A DNA stretch of 36,699 nucleotides from an uncultured Bacteroides sp. (GTDB taxonomy: Bacteria; Bacteroidota; Bacteroidia; Bacteroidales; Bacteroidaceae): the NCBI GenBank assembly GCA_900553815.1, contig USEY01000038.1, forward strand, positions 1 through 36,699, read 5' to 3'. Under the pieces are notes generated by a model. That model saw nothing but the letters and a program-made list of their open reading frames with translations, did no database searches and had not been told where the DNA came from. Made by a program: the position numbers and the translations under genes. Positions 17,501 through 26,820 of this stretch are shown one piece after another. The first letter of the stretch is position 1. Each line of letters opens with the position of its first letter.

Positions 17501-20500
17501 CGTCTGGAAGTACATGTACTCGAGGGAGACCTCTGGCCACGCTATGCCTTCACCAACAACGACCCGAAGACGGCTACCGTGACCGTGCCTGTTGCACAGA
17601 GCGGCAAGCCCATCGAAATCTATGGTGGCTATCACCGCGATAACATCAACAAAACCGTGTTGCGCGACCCGCTGAACCACCGTTCTATCATCAACGGCAA
17701 CACGGAGGCCAAGGATATTAAAGAAGGACTGTACCACTGCATCACGGTGCAGCAGAAAGCCCAGCTGGTGCTCGACGGTTTCCATGTCATCAACGGCTAT
17801 GCCGCCGGTGAGGCAACGCGCCAATATGGCGCCGGACTGCTGGTGCACGACGGTGCAGAGGCAACAGTCAACAACTGTATCTTCGAAAACAATACGGCTA
17901 AGGAGGGCGCAGCTATTGATGCACGCAATGCCAAACTGACGATGAACAATTGTGTGGTGAACAACAATACAAATATCACGGAAACTTCTGCCGTTATCAA
18001 CTGTACAAACCTGACAATGAACCATGTTACGGTGGTGAATAATGTAGGTGCGGCACCGGCTGATATGGGAACGTCTTCGTTCTCGGCAGGAAATTCTTCA
18101 AACAATACACAAACATTAAGCACAATTGGTGCTGAAGGAGCCAAGAACTTTGCCAATCCAACAAACAAGGCAGGAGCGACTTTAGGTTTTGATACTTATC
18201 TGGGCGGATATTCGGAATTCAGACCGTTAACGAGTTCAACAAATGCAGCAGCATTGATTAATAAGGTGACTACCTCTACCGGTTTAACGACTGATATTGC
18301 CGGACAAGTCCGTAATTTGGGCGGTGCGCCTGATTTGGGAGCATACGAGGCAATATTGCCAGAAAGCGGTGTGATTTATGTGCGCAGCACAGATGGAGAT
18401 GACAACAACAACGGCAGTTCCTGGGGTACAGCATTTGCCACATTAACAAAAGCTTTGGAAGTGGCTAAAAGCGGCGATAAGATTTGGGTAGCGGCAGGTA
18501 TATATACCGGAACCATAAAGGGTAATCCGGATAATGTCAACGCCTCCACAAACATCCACAGCCAGCCATACGCATATGAGATGAAGGAGGGAGTCAATGT
18601 TTATGGCGGCTTCCCCGATTTGGGAACACCGGGAGAAGACGACCGTGACCCGAATACTTACAAAACTTATTTACAGGCACAAACTAATAAGCCAACATAT
18701 CCCCAGACTTCTATATATTCTTCTTCTTGGCCCAATACTGGGCGTGTACTTGCACAACGTGAACATTTTGGCAAAGAAACAGTCTGGGATGGATTCGTTA
18801 TTCGATACGGCTCTCTGAATACCGGTTATAGATATTCTATAACAGGAAATATTATGAACTTGGATACTAAGCTCATTGGAGAATGTGGTGGTGCGGGTGT
18901 TTACATGATGGGAAACAGTGTCTTGGAAAACTGTATCATTGAAGACAACATTATATTAGCAGATAAAAAGAATATTATATCAAATAGCGGTGGAGTTCAT
19001 ACCGTGGCAGGAGGTGTGTTCTGTCGGGGAGGTGTCATTAGAAATTGTCAAATAATAAATAACTCAATACGAGTTTATAGTCAACAGCAAGATTCCAATG
19101 GTGCCGCATTCTCGTATGGAGGCGGATTATATATCTTAAACGATGAGACTTATACTGCTGCAATTTTCAACTCACTGATTTCCGGGAATCGTGCAGAAGC
19201 GTTGGAATGGAATAATCAAAAGGTTTCTTACCATACCATGGCAATTGGTGCCGGCGCATGCCAGATAAGTGGTAATTTTTATAATAATACGATTGTTAGC
19301 AATACTGCAAAGACTGGTGATGCAAACTATTCAAATATTATGTGTGGTGGCATGTTTGTTTATGATTCTGCCGAGATTTATAATTGCATTATTTATAACA
19401 ATAAAGAAGAGGGAGGTCGCAATATTGGTATTTCCGCTCCGGAGAATCTAAACTTGCAAGTGCTTAGTGTAGATATCCCTGCAGGTTCTAGTGGGGACAA
19501 GCCCAATAACGATGGTTACAGTATTATGAAAGATCGAATTCATGTATATTATAGCAATGTAGGCTATACTGATACATCAGGAAATGCTCATGAATCTTCT
19601 TCTTTGATACATGGAGATGTTACTTATGCATCTCGACATAATGTATCCGGTTATCCTTCATTTGTCGATGAACAAAATGGTGATTATCATTTATCAACCG
19701 GCTCTCCTGCCATCAACACCGGTACGGAAGCCATACCCGGAGTCACCATTCCCGATTACGATGCAGAATACACAGCACGTATTAAGGACTGCGGTATCGA
19801 CATGGGTGCATTCGAGAGTACAAACGAAAGCAATATTTCATATACAACGCAAACAGAAAACGGACAAACCATCGGAATCTACTATGTCTCGCAAAACGGT
19901 GCTGGTCTGCGCAGTGGTGAGAATCCTGCAAATGCCGCCTGTGCCATGAAACTGCAAGACATTCTGACGGATGCGGGCAAAAAGGTTAAAGCTGGAACTC
20001 TGTCGGCAGCAATAGTAAAGGTGTCTGGATATGAAAACGAGACGCATGTATATCATGCCAATACTTTGGCATCAGCTTCTGATCCGCAGAGCTATACATA
20101 CGTTATTCCTGAAGGAGTGACCCTGATGGGCGGATATTATGAGGGGACTTTCAATAATGGTGTTTATCAAAATGACGGTTGGGATAATGCGACGGGGAAT
20201 AATGTACGTAACCCTATGAAATTCCAAACTGTTTTAAGCGCAGTGAGCGAAGCAAACGCCTCTACGGTACAGACCGTTCGCGGTTATCATGCCGTGACCT
20301 TCGGTGCATGGCCGGGAACGAAGGCTTTGACCAAGCCAACCATCATCGACGGCCTTTACCTGATTGACGGCTCCGCCACCTCCATGGCCGGAGCAGGCAA
20401 TCCAAATACCTGGGGCGGCGGAGCCATCGTGCCGAGCGGAGCGCATGTGCGCAACTGCGTGGTGATGAACTGCGAGGCCATCGAGGGCGGTGGACTGTAT

Positions 20501-23500
20501 CTGCTGCCGGGCGCAACGGTGAGCGGTACGGCCATAATAGAATGCGAAGCCACTAACGGTGCCGGTATCTATGCCGACAATACCGTTGCGGATAAAGACA
20601 GCCGTGCACACATTCTGTCGTGCACCATTGCCAACAACGAGGCATCCTCTACCGGTGGCGGTCTCTACATGGAAGATGGTGCAGTGATGAACGTCAATAC
20701 GGTGATTTTCGACAACCGGGCCGGTTCGGACAAGAATGTGAGCGGTGTGGTTAGCCAGCAGTTTGAAGACGCCCAGCTAAAAACTGTATTCAACATTTCA
20801 GGGCAGAACAGCTTCTACCCGTTCAACAACTGCTTCGTGGAGACACAGGAAATGCCATCGGACTTTGAGAACAGAATGCTCGAAAGCGACAAGTCGCTCT
20901 ATTTCATCAAGGATGATGACTATTACCGGCTGAAGGACTATTCGTCCCTGATTAAGCACGGCGTGAAGAATGACTATCAGACCAAGTTGGTGGAAATCTT
21001 CAACGTAGCCACTCAGGATATGCAGAACATCGACCGTATACAAACAGGTAATGCCGCCGAACGCCTTGATGCCGGAGCCTTCGCCTACGAGGGCGGCATC
21101 TTGCCGACCGATTTGTTTACGCGCATCTTCGTGTCACCCACCACCAATGTGACACTGCCTGACGGGGAAGACATGGGAGACTATCTGGGCCGTTCGTTCT
21201 ATACCTCGTTCTCTACGCTGGAAGATGCGCTGGGCTATATACGCTCGATGCGAACGAAAAGCGAATATGCCGAAACCAAGTATGAAATTCTGTTAGCCGG
21301 AGGCACCTATAAGCCTTCTTATCTGCGAACGACTACCGCAGGAGTGACCCACGACCAACGGCTCTACTCGTTCGTGGTGCCCGAAGGGGTGAGCATTTAT
21401 GGTGGATTTAGTGGAACGGAAATGATTTCTTCGGGTATAAACCTGACATCAATTCCTGGGGTTACTGGAACATTTACCTGTATGGGAGACATCACCGGCA
21501 TCCTAAATGCTCGCGCTTACTCCGACTTCAACCAAAACGGTATCTACGAACCGTGGGAACTGGCCAACCAGACCATCCTTTCGGGTCAGATCAATGCTTC
21601 GAGCACGGCGCAGAATGCTTATCATGTGGTGTTCACGGACAAGGGGACGACAACCAATCCCGTTGTTTTGGACGGCCTGACCGTGATGTACGGGCAGACG
21701 GATGATGAATTGTCATACAGTACGAATGAAGACGAGCAGGGTCGTGGCGGCGGAATCTACAGCAATGGCGTGACCTATACGATCAGTCGTTGCCGCCTGC
21801 TGAACAATACGGCGGTGCGTGGTGGTGCGGTGTTCGTACGTAATGCCGACCTGAACCTGTCGGGTTGTATCCTGGCCGGAAACAAGACGGTGGCGAATAC
21901 AGCTACAGGTCAAACTCCCACACTGACAAGCCGCGGCGGTGCCGCATACGTGTCGGGTATTGATGAAGTAGTCAATTTGCGTGCGGTAAACACGTTGTGG
22001 GCCAATAACGAGTCGGCAGGTGAGGGCGGTGCCATCGGTACAAATTATGCTGAGGGCATATCTTCATCACACGATCCGCTACTTTATATTATGAACAATA
22101 CCTTTGTGCGTAATAAAGCGACTACTAATCCGGTGATTTACGCACATAATGGTAAGAGTCACATTGTGAATACCTTGATCTGGGGAAATGAGGGTGGAAC
22201 CTATCAAACGACCACGAATATAGCTAATGTTTACGATGTTTCCCATTCCGCCAGCGACGTGAATTATGCGGAAAAGTTTGGAATAGGCACCAACATCTTG
22301 CTGTCTAAAGAGAATATGGCCGACAATGGGCCTCGCTTCACCAATCCTTCCACTGAGGCCGGTGCTGACGGCAATTCGGCATCGACCCTGTGGAATCCGG
22401 TGGCGATCTCCGTGCTGACGGATGTGGGGGATGGAACGATGCATACGGCTGACGAATACCCGGGAGAGATTGGTCACACAGCCAATCAGACGACCGGAAC
22501 TTATCAGGATTGGTTCAGCGCAGCCGGGTATCTGGGGCAGCATGAGGTGACGGAAGCTTATATTTCCGGCGGCACCTATTCCCGATATTCCGGGCCTTAC
22601 GGAGAAGGTGGAACACCGTTGTGCAAACCTATTGATATCGGTCTTTACGAGTATCAGTATATTTCGAACTTCTCTACCATGACGGCCATTTATGTGGATA
22701 CCACTTCTCAAGGAGACGGTTCTGGCAACAGCTGGGCGAATGCTACTGATGATTTGCGTGGTGCTATTGTGGGGGCGGCCAATCCGACACAAAATAGTGG
22801 CGATCGGGTGGTTTATGTACGCGACGGCAATTATTCTTGGGATAAGCTTTCTGCCGGTACGGCATATATTCTCAATATGTCTACAAGTACATTAAGCAAC
22901 AGTCTCACTTTGAAAGGCTCTTGCACCGGCAGTGGCGACCAGCAGGATTTCAGTAAACAAACCGTTCTGCGCAATGATGTCTCAACTAACGATTTGATGG
23001 CAGTTTCGGCAAACGCGAAGTCGGTTACTATTGAAGGTTTCACGTTTATCAATACAAGCAAAAGCGGTACAGGCATGGACGCAAGTACCGAAACCGATGG
23101 CTCGCTGACCTTAAAGAACTGTGGGTTCAGAATCAGCAATAAAGGGCTGGATATTACCGGTAATAGCGGAAAGATGCTTATTTACAATACGCTGTTTGCC
23201 GATGGCGGTACGGGGCTGAGCGGAGCGGATAGCAAAACGACGGTGGTGAATGCGACGTTTGCGAATAATACGACGGCAGATATCGACGGAACGGCTAATG
23301 TTTATAACTCCGTATCTTGGAAAAATACAGATCAGAATTTACCGACTGGTAATAATAATGTGTCCATAGACGGAACCGTTGCCAACGATAATGTCAATAA
23401 TGGACCGAATTTCCGTAATCCGGATAACTCCGTTATTGAAAGCCGAGACTACCGTATCCGTCCGAGCGTGCAGTTGCTGAATAAGGGTAATAATGAGCTT

Positions 23501-25927
23501 TATCTGACTCATGTGGTGAAGGTTGTTGCGGATGCCAATGCCAATGCCACAGCAATACCAGCCACAGAGGTTGACCTAGGCAACAACGACCGTCTGGTGG
23601 ACAAAACCATCGACATAGGTGCCTACGAATACGAGGCCCCCTTGCAGCCGATTGTCTACGTCAAGGCCGACCTGACAGGAACAGCAGACGGTAAGAGCTG
23701 GGAGACGGCACTGGGCGACTTGCAGGGTGCGGTGGATTTGGCTGGGCTGTATGCGCTGAATCATAAGACCGAGAATGCAAACGGTTATGTCTTTGTGCAT
23801 GGCAATTATAATGATACAGGTTTACTCAATCTGACATTGGACAATACCAAAGTATATGGAGGTATGAATGATGAGCGGAGTAGTACTACATTGGGCGATT
23901 CTTATACAAAAAAAGATGTTGAAGCGATTGTTTCCGAGCTGCTCACCAAGCGCAAAGGCATGTTGGAGGCCACCAACCGTTCTTCTTTGGGAACAGTCAC
24001 AATAAGTGCCGATGGCGTGATAGATGGATTTGTGGTGACGGGAGCGGCGACGGTAAATGCCGGGGCATTGTCTACTTCAGTGGTAAAGAATGATGTAGGC
24101 GGTACGGCTGCCGGACTGTTGTATAATTCGCTGGTATTGGGTAGTGTCAGTGATGTAAAGGCGGTGAATGTGACGGCAACGGGTAGTATCGCAAATGTCA
24201 CAGACAATGGCAATAATCGGGCCCCTGTGAATGAGAACGAGACGAACAGCTATGTGACGGATGATTATTGGAAGTATCAGTTGATGGAGACATCAACGGA
24301 TATAGATGCAGGCACGATTACAGATTTAAAAACTTATACCGATTTAGTCGGTCATAAACGCGACCTGATAGGCAACGCGCGTATCCGCAACGCAGTGGAC
24401 AACGGTTGCTTTGAGACGTGGAATATCAGCAGTGATTATGCTATTACCACTACAGATTATCCCGTAGGCAAGTCAGTGGTATATGTAAGAAAGGGACAAG
24501 AACTTTCCATTACAGCCAATGTTTATCCCAATGGCAAGGCCTTTAACCCCGGCTTCCTGCTCTTGGAGCATAAGGCAGGTTTGCGTGGTAATGGCAATTA
24601 TATTTCGTTGACTAATTTTGCGGTGGAACGTGACATTCCGGCTGGCAGTGCCGACCTGGTGGCCATGCCGTTCGATGTCAATTCCACTACAAGTGTACTT
24701 GCCGGACTGACTCCGAAACGCTATGATGGAAGCATCCGAGCGGCATACGATTACAAGTTTGATGATGGACAGAGTACGAATACAGGAAATACAGCTTGGA
24801 CGGACCAAAATATGGACCAAGCAGGTATGTACGAAGGTCTGCTCTTTGAGAATACAACAGAACAAAATAAAACACTTCGCTTCTATGGCAAGAGTACGGC
24901 CCCTTATATTGAAAACGGTAAAGAAAAGTCTATTTTGCTAAAAAAATACAACTTTAACGAACCATGGGCATCAGGAGCTACAGGAGGCGACCGCTTCACC
25001 CACAAGGAAAACATGAGCTGGAACCTCTTCGGTTCGCCATTCCTCTGTGCGATGAACTACAGCGACATGGAGTATGGACGGGTGATTTATGGATATAATG
25101 GAAGTTATCAGACGGTGAATACGGCTGAGGTCGGAACGGAAGGAGGCCATATTCCTGCCGGAAGCGCCGTGTTCACCCAGACGGCTACGCTGAAAGATGA
25201 AGAGACCTTCACTGTAGCGCAACCGACAGGTTCTAAGAGCGGTACTGCGTTTGCAACGACTACCCGTCTGATAGTTGCTTTAAATACGACAGAGACGACA
25301 CAATACTCCGACGAAGCAAGCGAGCAGATTGACGTGCTCCAGCTCAACGCCGTTGAATCGTCGGAAGCCCGCACGGACTTCGACATGGGTGCGGATGGCG
25401 TGAAGTGGATGGCAGAAGACAGACCGCAAATCTATGCTGAGCAGAACGGCGGACGTTACTCGCTGCTGTCGGCAGTAGACAAGGCCGGCAGCGTGCAGAT
25501 AGGCCTGTCAGTGCCGCAGACCGGCATGTACAGTCTCTACATCCCTGCCGACTGCGACGCCTACGACTACGAGACCGTGGTGCTGGAAGACAAGCTGACG
25601 GGCACTCTCACCGACCTGAAGGAAGGCGCCTATACCTTCAACGCCCCGCAGGCCGGTGACCTGAACGACCGCTTCCAGCTCTACTTCAACCGCTCGGTGG
25701 ACGAGGCGGAAAGCAACATCCGTGTTGTGTCGACCACCGCCGGACAGGCCCGCGTGCTGGGACTGCAGCCGGGCGATGTCATCCGCGTGTACAACACGCA
25801 GGGCATGCTGGTAGAACAGCGCAAGGCCGACACTACAGAAGCCACCTTCAGCCTGCCGCGCGGCATCCACCTGTTCAAGGTGACGACGGCCAACGGCGAT
25901 GTCGTGAAGAAAGCGGCGGTAAGATAA
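14570..25927 (+). CDS. Giant secreted multi-module beta-helix surface protein with C-terminal sorting-like domain
   Basis: 3785 residues uninterrupted. Signal peptide 1-24 (cleavage after AAMA). About eight homologous modules follow. Each opens with a 'YV-x-GDGSSW-x-A-x-L-x-A' block and most close with a 'D-I/L-G-A-Y-E' type block: about 28-440, 446-924, 934-1255, 1267-1745, 1768-2170, 2184-2690, 2706-3018 and 3028-3278. Between them run right-handed beta-helix rungs rich in GGGIY, GGAVYV and 'NCIVxNN', as in Chlamydia Pmp-like and choice-of-anchor-Q proteins. Residues about 3299-3715 are non-repetitive. About 3717-3785 (VSTTAGQARVLGLQPG, VIRVYNTQGMLVEQ, LPRGIHLFKVTTANG, VVKKAAVR) look like a type-A T9SS sorting domain. 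Probably a surface adhesin or matrix protein. Substrate unknown. Module 4 (nt about 18360-19700) is distinctly AT-rich. Confidence 0.85.
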   Translation: MKKQNIFQIALLAMALFMGSAAMAQSKTYYVSPTGNSDGSSWANTMSLTNALNNAVAGDQIWVQGFEQIDATDKLYITPNTDGFTLKSGVQLYGGFKGDETTLDARETLGKPYQLRYRTVLSGDIGKDDVIDNTNLIFPANETRKNNATHVLSIDMTPTSSSGNNNTYPTVVNGFSIGGGQADGTDEKGGGIYIYGDNNGGGIFRIERCFFVNNYATQGGAIYVDAAVKNVNNGESLINQCVIYNNAAGERAAVVNAGGGIYLAGQATVVNSSIFNNENGGLRLSTGSKVINSTVARNSGAGIDMTIDNITDFSVFNSIVWGNTLLSAENQPNFQNSAYHEVTVTNTDAGTDNNHNVYVTKENRGDKDAPMFDAPSVKTSFDRDFNWRQMAYPLWSWNVLEGSVMHDKGYGDAYQSATYGNQDMAGNLRVDGVIDIGAYEFQKIPTSRIRYVKKGGTGDGSSWDNASGDLQKMIDELANNNPQKLAGEVWVAAGTYAPQAQLISGTAYSASFRMRDGISVYGGFDATNPESSKQDRKKGTMPWDYTNVTILEGAYYDHANLQWNNNKWTLTSDSRHVVWFAPMANEGAFGRVTILDGVTIQGGYAQGGTGLDDFKTDRGAGVYMDGANAYLTNCIVKENYATGNGGGVYLKDGRVETSFIYNNNADADGGAVYVDNRGLVLRSMLANNSAHNGAGAYLHNEEETLNDHPEYLILSTCVVSNNTMSGNGAVYCDKGGVLMQNTITNNNCVTATDATDSKASQTGGIYIDEYALVLNSVIWNNRKGTINIPMYVRNPSASTVRFLYNAISGTNNAVWNYTLQEQTLSLVDDNTGATDDESSIGPRFKEPDEDMKFDLETNYGVQNAWANGIISYYWEPVSGSNLWARGMALGMLPAEVVLAPELDIQGKTFAQKPAVGAFMVEATEIVPKETDDAFIVYVDVECTEPGHQGDSWATAYRSLNNAIDYLANLDEATVGDKRLEVHVLEGDLWPRYAFTNNDPKTATVTVPVAQSGKPIEIYGGYHRDNINKTVLRDPLNHRSIINGNTEAKDIKEGLYHCITVQQKAQLVLDGFHVINGYAAGEATRQYGAGLLVHDGAEATVNNCIFENNTAKEGAAIDARNAKLTMNNCVVNNNTNITETSAVINCTNLTMNHVTVVNNVGAAPADMGTSSFSAGNSSNNTQTLSTIGAEGAKNFANPTNKAGATLGFDTYLGGYSEFRPLTSSTNAAALINKVTTSTGLTTDIAGQVRNLGGAPDLGAYEAILPESGVIYVRSTDGDDNNNGSSWGTAFATLTKALEVAKSGDKIWVAAGIYTGTIKGNPDNVNASTNIHSQPYAYEMKEGVNVYGGFPDLGTPGEDDRDPNTYKTYLQAQTNKPTYPQTSIYSSSWPNTGRVLAQREHFGKETVWDGFVIRYGSLNTGYRYSITGNIMNLDTKLIGECGGAGVYMMGNSVLENCIIEDNIILADKKNIISNSGGVHTVAGGVFCRGGVIRNCQIINNSIRVYSQQQDSNGAAFSYGGGLYILNDETYTAAIFNSLISGNRAEALEWNNQKVSYHTMAIGAGACQISGNFYNNTIVSNTAKTGDANYSNIMCGGMFVYDSAEIYNCIIYNNKEEGGRNIGISAPENLNLQVLSVDIPAGSSGDKPNNDGYSIMKDRIHVYYSNVGYTDTSGNAHESSSLIHGDVTYASRHNVSGYPSFVDEQNGDYHLSTGSPAINTGTEAIPGVTIPDYDAEYTARIKDCGIDMGAFESTNESNISYTTQTENGQTIGIYYVSQNGAGLRSGENPANAACAMKLQDILTDAGKKVKAGTLSAAIVKVSGYENETHVYHANTLASASDPQSYTYVIPEGVTLMGGYYEGTFNNGVYQNDGWDNATGNNVRNPMKFQTVLSAVSEANASTVQTVRGYHAVTFGAWPGTKALTKPTIIDGLYLIDGSATSMAGAGNPNTWGGGAIVPSGAHVRNCVVMNCEAIEGGGLYLLPGATVSGTAIIECEATNGAGIYADNTVADKDSRAHILSCTIANNEASSTGGGLYMEDGAVMNVNTVIFDNRAGSDKNVSGVVSQQFEDAQLKTVFNISGQNSFYPFNNCFVETQEMPSDFENRMLESDKSLYFIKDDDYYRLKDYSSLIKHGVKNDYQTKLVEIFNVATQDMQNIDRIQTGNAAERLDAGAFAYEGGILPTDLFTRIFVSPTTNVTLPDGEDMGDYLGRSFYTSFSTLEDALGYIRSMRTKSEYAETKYEILLAGGTYKPSYLRTTTAGVTHDQRLYSFVVPEGVSIYGGFSGTEMISSGINLTSIPGVTGTFTCMGDITGILNARAYSDFNQNGIYEPWELANQTILSGQINASSTAQNAYHVVFTDKGTTTNPVVLDGLTVMYGQTDDELSYSTNEDEQGRGGGIYSNGVTYTISRCRLLNNTAVRGGAVFVRNADLNLSGCILAGNKTVANTATGQTPTLTSRGGAAYVSGIDEVVNLRAVNTLWANNESAGEGGAIGTNYAEGISSSHDPLLYIMNNTFVRNKATTNPVIYAHNGKSHIVNTLIWGNEGGTYQTTTNIANVYDVSHSASDVNYAEKFGIGTNILLSKENMADNGPRFTNPSTEAGADGNSASTLWNPVAISVLTDVGDGTMHTADEYPGEIGHTANQTTGTYQDWFSAAGYLGQHEVTEAYISGGTYSRYSGPYGEGGTPLCKPIDIGLYEYQYISNFSTMTAIYVDTTSQGDGSGNSWANATDDLRGAIVGAANPTQNSGDRVVYVRDGNYSWDKLSAGTAYILNMSTSTLSNSLTLKGSCTGSGDQQDFSKQTVLRNDVSTNDLMAVSANAKSVTIEGFTFINTSKSGTGMDASTETDGSLTLKNCGFRISNKGLDITGNSGKMLIYNTLFADGGTGLSGADSKTTVVNATFANNTTADIDGTANVYNSVSWKNTDQNLPTGNNNVSIDGTVANDNVNNGPNFRNPDNSVIESRDYRIRPSVQLLNKGNNELYLTHVVKVVADANANATAIPATEVDLGNNDRLVDKTIDIGAYEYEAPLQPIVYVKADLTGTADGKSWETALGDLQGAVDLAGLYALNHKTENANGYVFVHGNYNDTGLLNLTLDNTKVYGGMNDERSSTTLGDSYTKKDVEAIVSELLTKRKGMLEATNRSSLGTVTISADGVIDGFVVTGAATVNAGALSTSVVKNDVGGTAAGLLYNSLVLGSVSDVKAVNVTATGSIANVTDNGNNRAPVNENETNSYVTDDYWKYQLMETSTDIDAGTITDLKTYTDLVGHKRDLIGNARIRNAVDNGCFETWNISSDYAITTTDYPVGKSVVYVRKGQELSITANVYPNGKAFNPGFLLLEHKAGLRGNGNYISLTNFAVERDIPAGSADLVAMPFDVNSTTSVLAGLTPKRYDGSIRAAYDYKFDDGQSTNTGNTAWTDQNMDQAGMYEGLLFENTTEQNKTLRFYGKSTAPYIENGKEKSILLKKYNFNEPWASGATGGDRFTHKENMSWNLFGSPFLCAMNYSDMEYGRVIYGYNGSYQTVNTAEVGTEGGHIPAGSAVFTQTATLKDEETFTVAQPTGSKSGTAFATTTRLIVALNTTETTQYSDEASEQIDVLQLNAVESSEARTDFDMGADGVKWMAEDRPQIYAEQNGGRYSLLSAVDKAGSVQIGLSVPQTGMYSLYIPADCDAYDYETVVLEDKLTGTLTDLKEGAYTFNAPQAGDLNDRFQLYFNRSVDEAESNIRVVSTTAGQARVLGLQPGDVIRVYNTQGMLVEQRKADTTEATFSLPRGIHLFKVTTANGDVVKKAAVR

Positions 25928-26022
25928 GGAAGCTCACTCCTTGCGTGCGGGAACTGAAACAAGGCACGCAGATGACACAGATGAAACAGATGCCCACAAA
26001 TAAAGTGGGACCCCCAAAGCGT

Positions 26023-26053
26023 CACCCCGCACAAAATGCGGGGTGCTTTTTTT
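26023..26053 (+). terminator. Intrinsic terminator of the giant gene
   Basis: CACCCCGCA-caaaa-TGCGGGGTG followed by C and seven T. It lies about 95 nt after the stop codon. The stem is nearly the same as the module B hairpin found all over the window (cccgcacttgatgcgggg), but only this copy has a T-run, so a dispersed hairpin seems to serve as a real terminator here. Confidence 0.85.
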
Positions 26054-26084
26054 ATAGACGTGGGCTGCGCTGTACCTCCCGCCC

Positions 26085-26615
26085 GCATGGGTCCTGCTCC
26101 CCTAGGATAGGGGAGCTGCCCGCAGGGCTGAGGGGTACGTTGTTCAGCGGTTAGTGGTAAGCGGTAAGTGCTCCCGCTGCCTGTCCGCATGGCCTCCCCT
26201 CGCCTTGGGAGAGGGACCGGGGGAGAGGCCCCCACCCGCACGGTCATCCCGCACTTGATGCGGGATCTCAACCGCTTTCTTGGTACCCCATCCCCCCTTC
26301 GGGGTACTTCCCCTATATCAGGGGAAGAGGATTTGGCTTTATATCTAGGGCAGCAGCTATATATAGTGTGCCTCTGTTAAGTTCCCGTGTCAAGCACGGG
26401 GTGACGGCCATTAAACAGTGATAAGTGGTGAGTGGTTAGTGATAAGTAATTTCTCGTCGACTTGTCCCTTGTCAACCCGTCAACTTAATAGCGGTCAGTA
26501 TACTGGCATCCACCTCACCCGCACGGTCATCCCGCACTTGATGCGGGATCTAATCCGAAGCAGTGAAGCCATTCTTATCTGTCCCATCCGCGTCATCCGC
26601 GCAATCCGCGCCTAA
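26085..26615. repeat. Composite repeat block (reverse orientation) between the giant gene and ptb
   Basis: Reversed E (about 26092-26140), reversed heptamers (26145-26170), hairpin CCCGCActtgaTGCGGG (about 26249-26265), reversed E'/G (taccccatccccccttcggg, 26283-26372, ending near gctatatatagtgtgcc), hairpin CCCGTGtcaagCACGGG (about 26384-26400), reversed heptamers (26415-26450), a second CCCGCActtgaTGCGGG (about 26531-26547) and the reversed 'tcccatccgcgtcatccg' string (26580-26610). No gene is evident. Confidence 0.85.
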
Positions 26616-26700
26616 AGTAACAAACCGGATAATCTCTGTCCTGAACGTCCGTTTTTGACAAAAAGAAAGCAACTATCTGAATTTTTATAGGTATCTACGC

Positions 26701-26730
26701 TTGATTTATCGACATTTTTTCTGATATTTG
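26701..26730 (+). promoter_or_regulatory. Probable promoter for ptb
   Basis: TTG at 26701-26703 and GATATTTG at 26723-26730 are spaced 19 nt apart. The -7 element differs from TAnnTTTG only at its first base. It lies about 90 nt before the ptb start, in AT-rich DNA just after the repeat block. Confidence 0.55.
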
Positions 26731-26740
26731 CTTGTGTAAG

Positions 26741-26807
26741 TTTTGAGTTTGTAAGTTTATAAGTTTGTAAGTAAGAACTCAAAAACTCAAAACTTACAAA
26801 CTCAAAA
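26741..26807 (+). repeat. Inverted repeat in the ptb leader
   Basis: TTTTGAGTTTGTAAGTT (26741-26757) is exactly complementary to AACTTACAAACTCAAAA (26791-26807), giving a 17-bp AU-rich stem just before the ATG at 26821. The loop and the 3' side are made of the same small words (actcaaaa, aagtttgtaag), so the structure probably arose by repeat growth and inversion. If transcribed, it could hide or set the spacing of the start region. Confidence 0.6.
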
Positions 26808-26820
26808 ACTCAAAAAACTC

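Noticed and set aside
15548..24865. Many minus-strand frames of 100-330 codons within the giant gene
   Set aside because: They are antisense shadows of the repetitive beta-helix coding sequence and have no start context or domains of their own.
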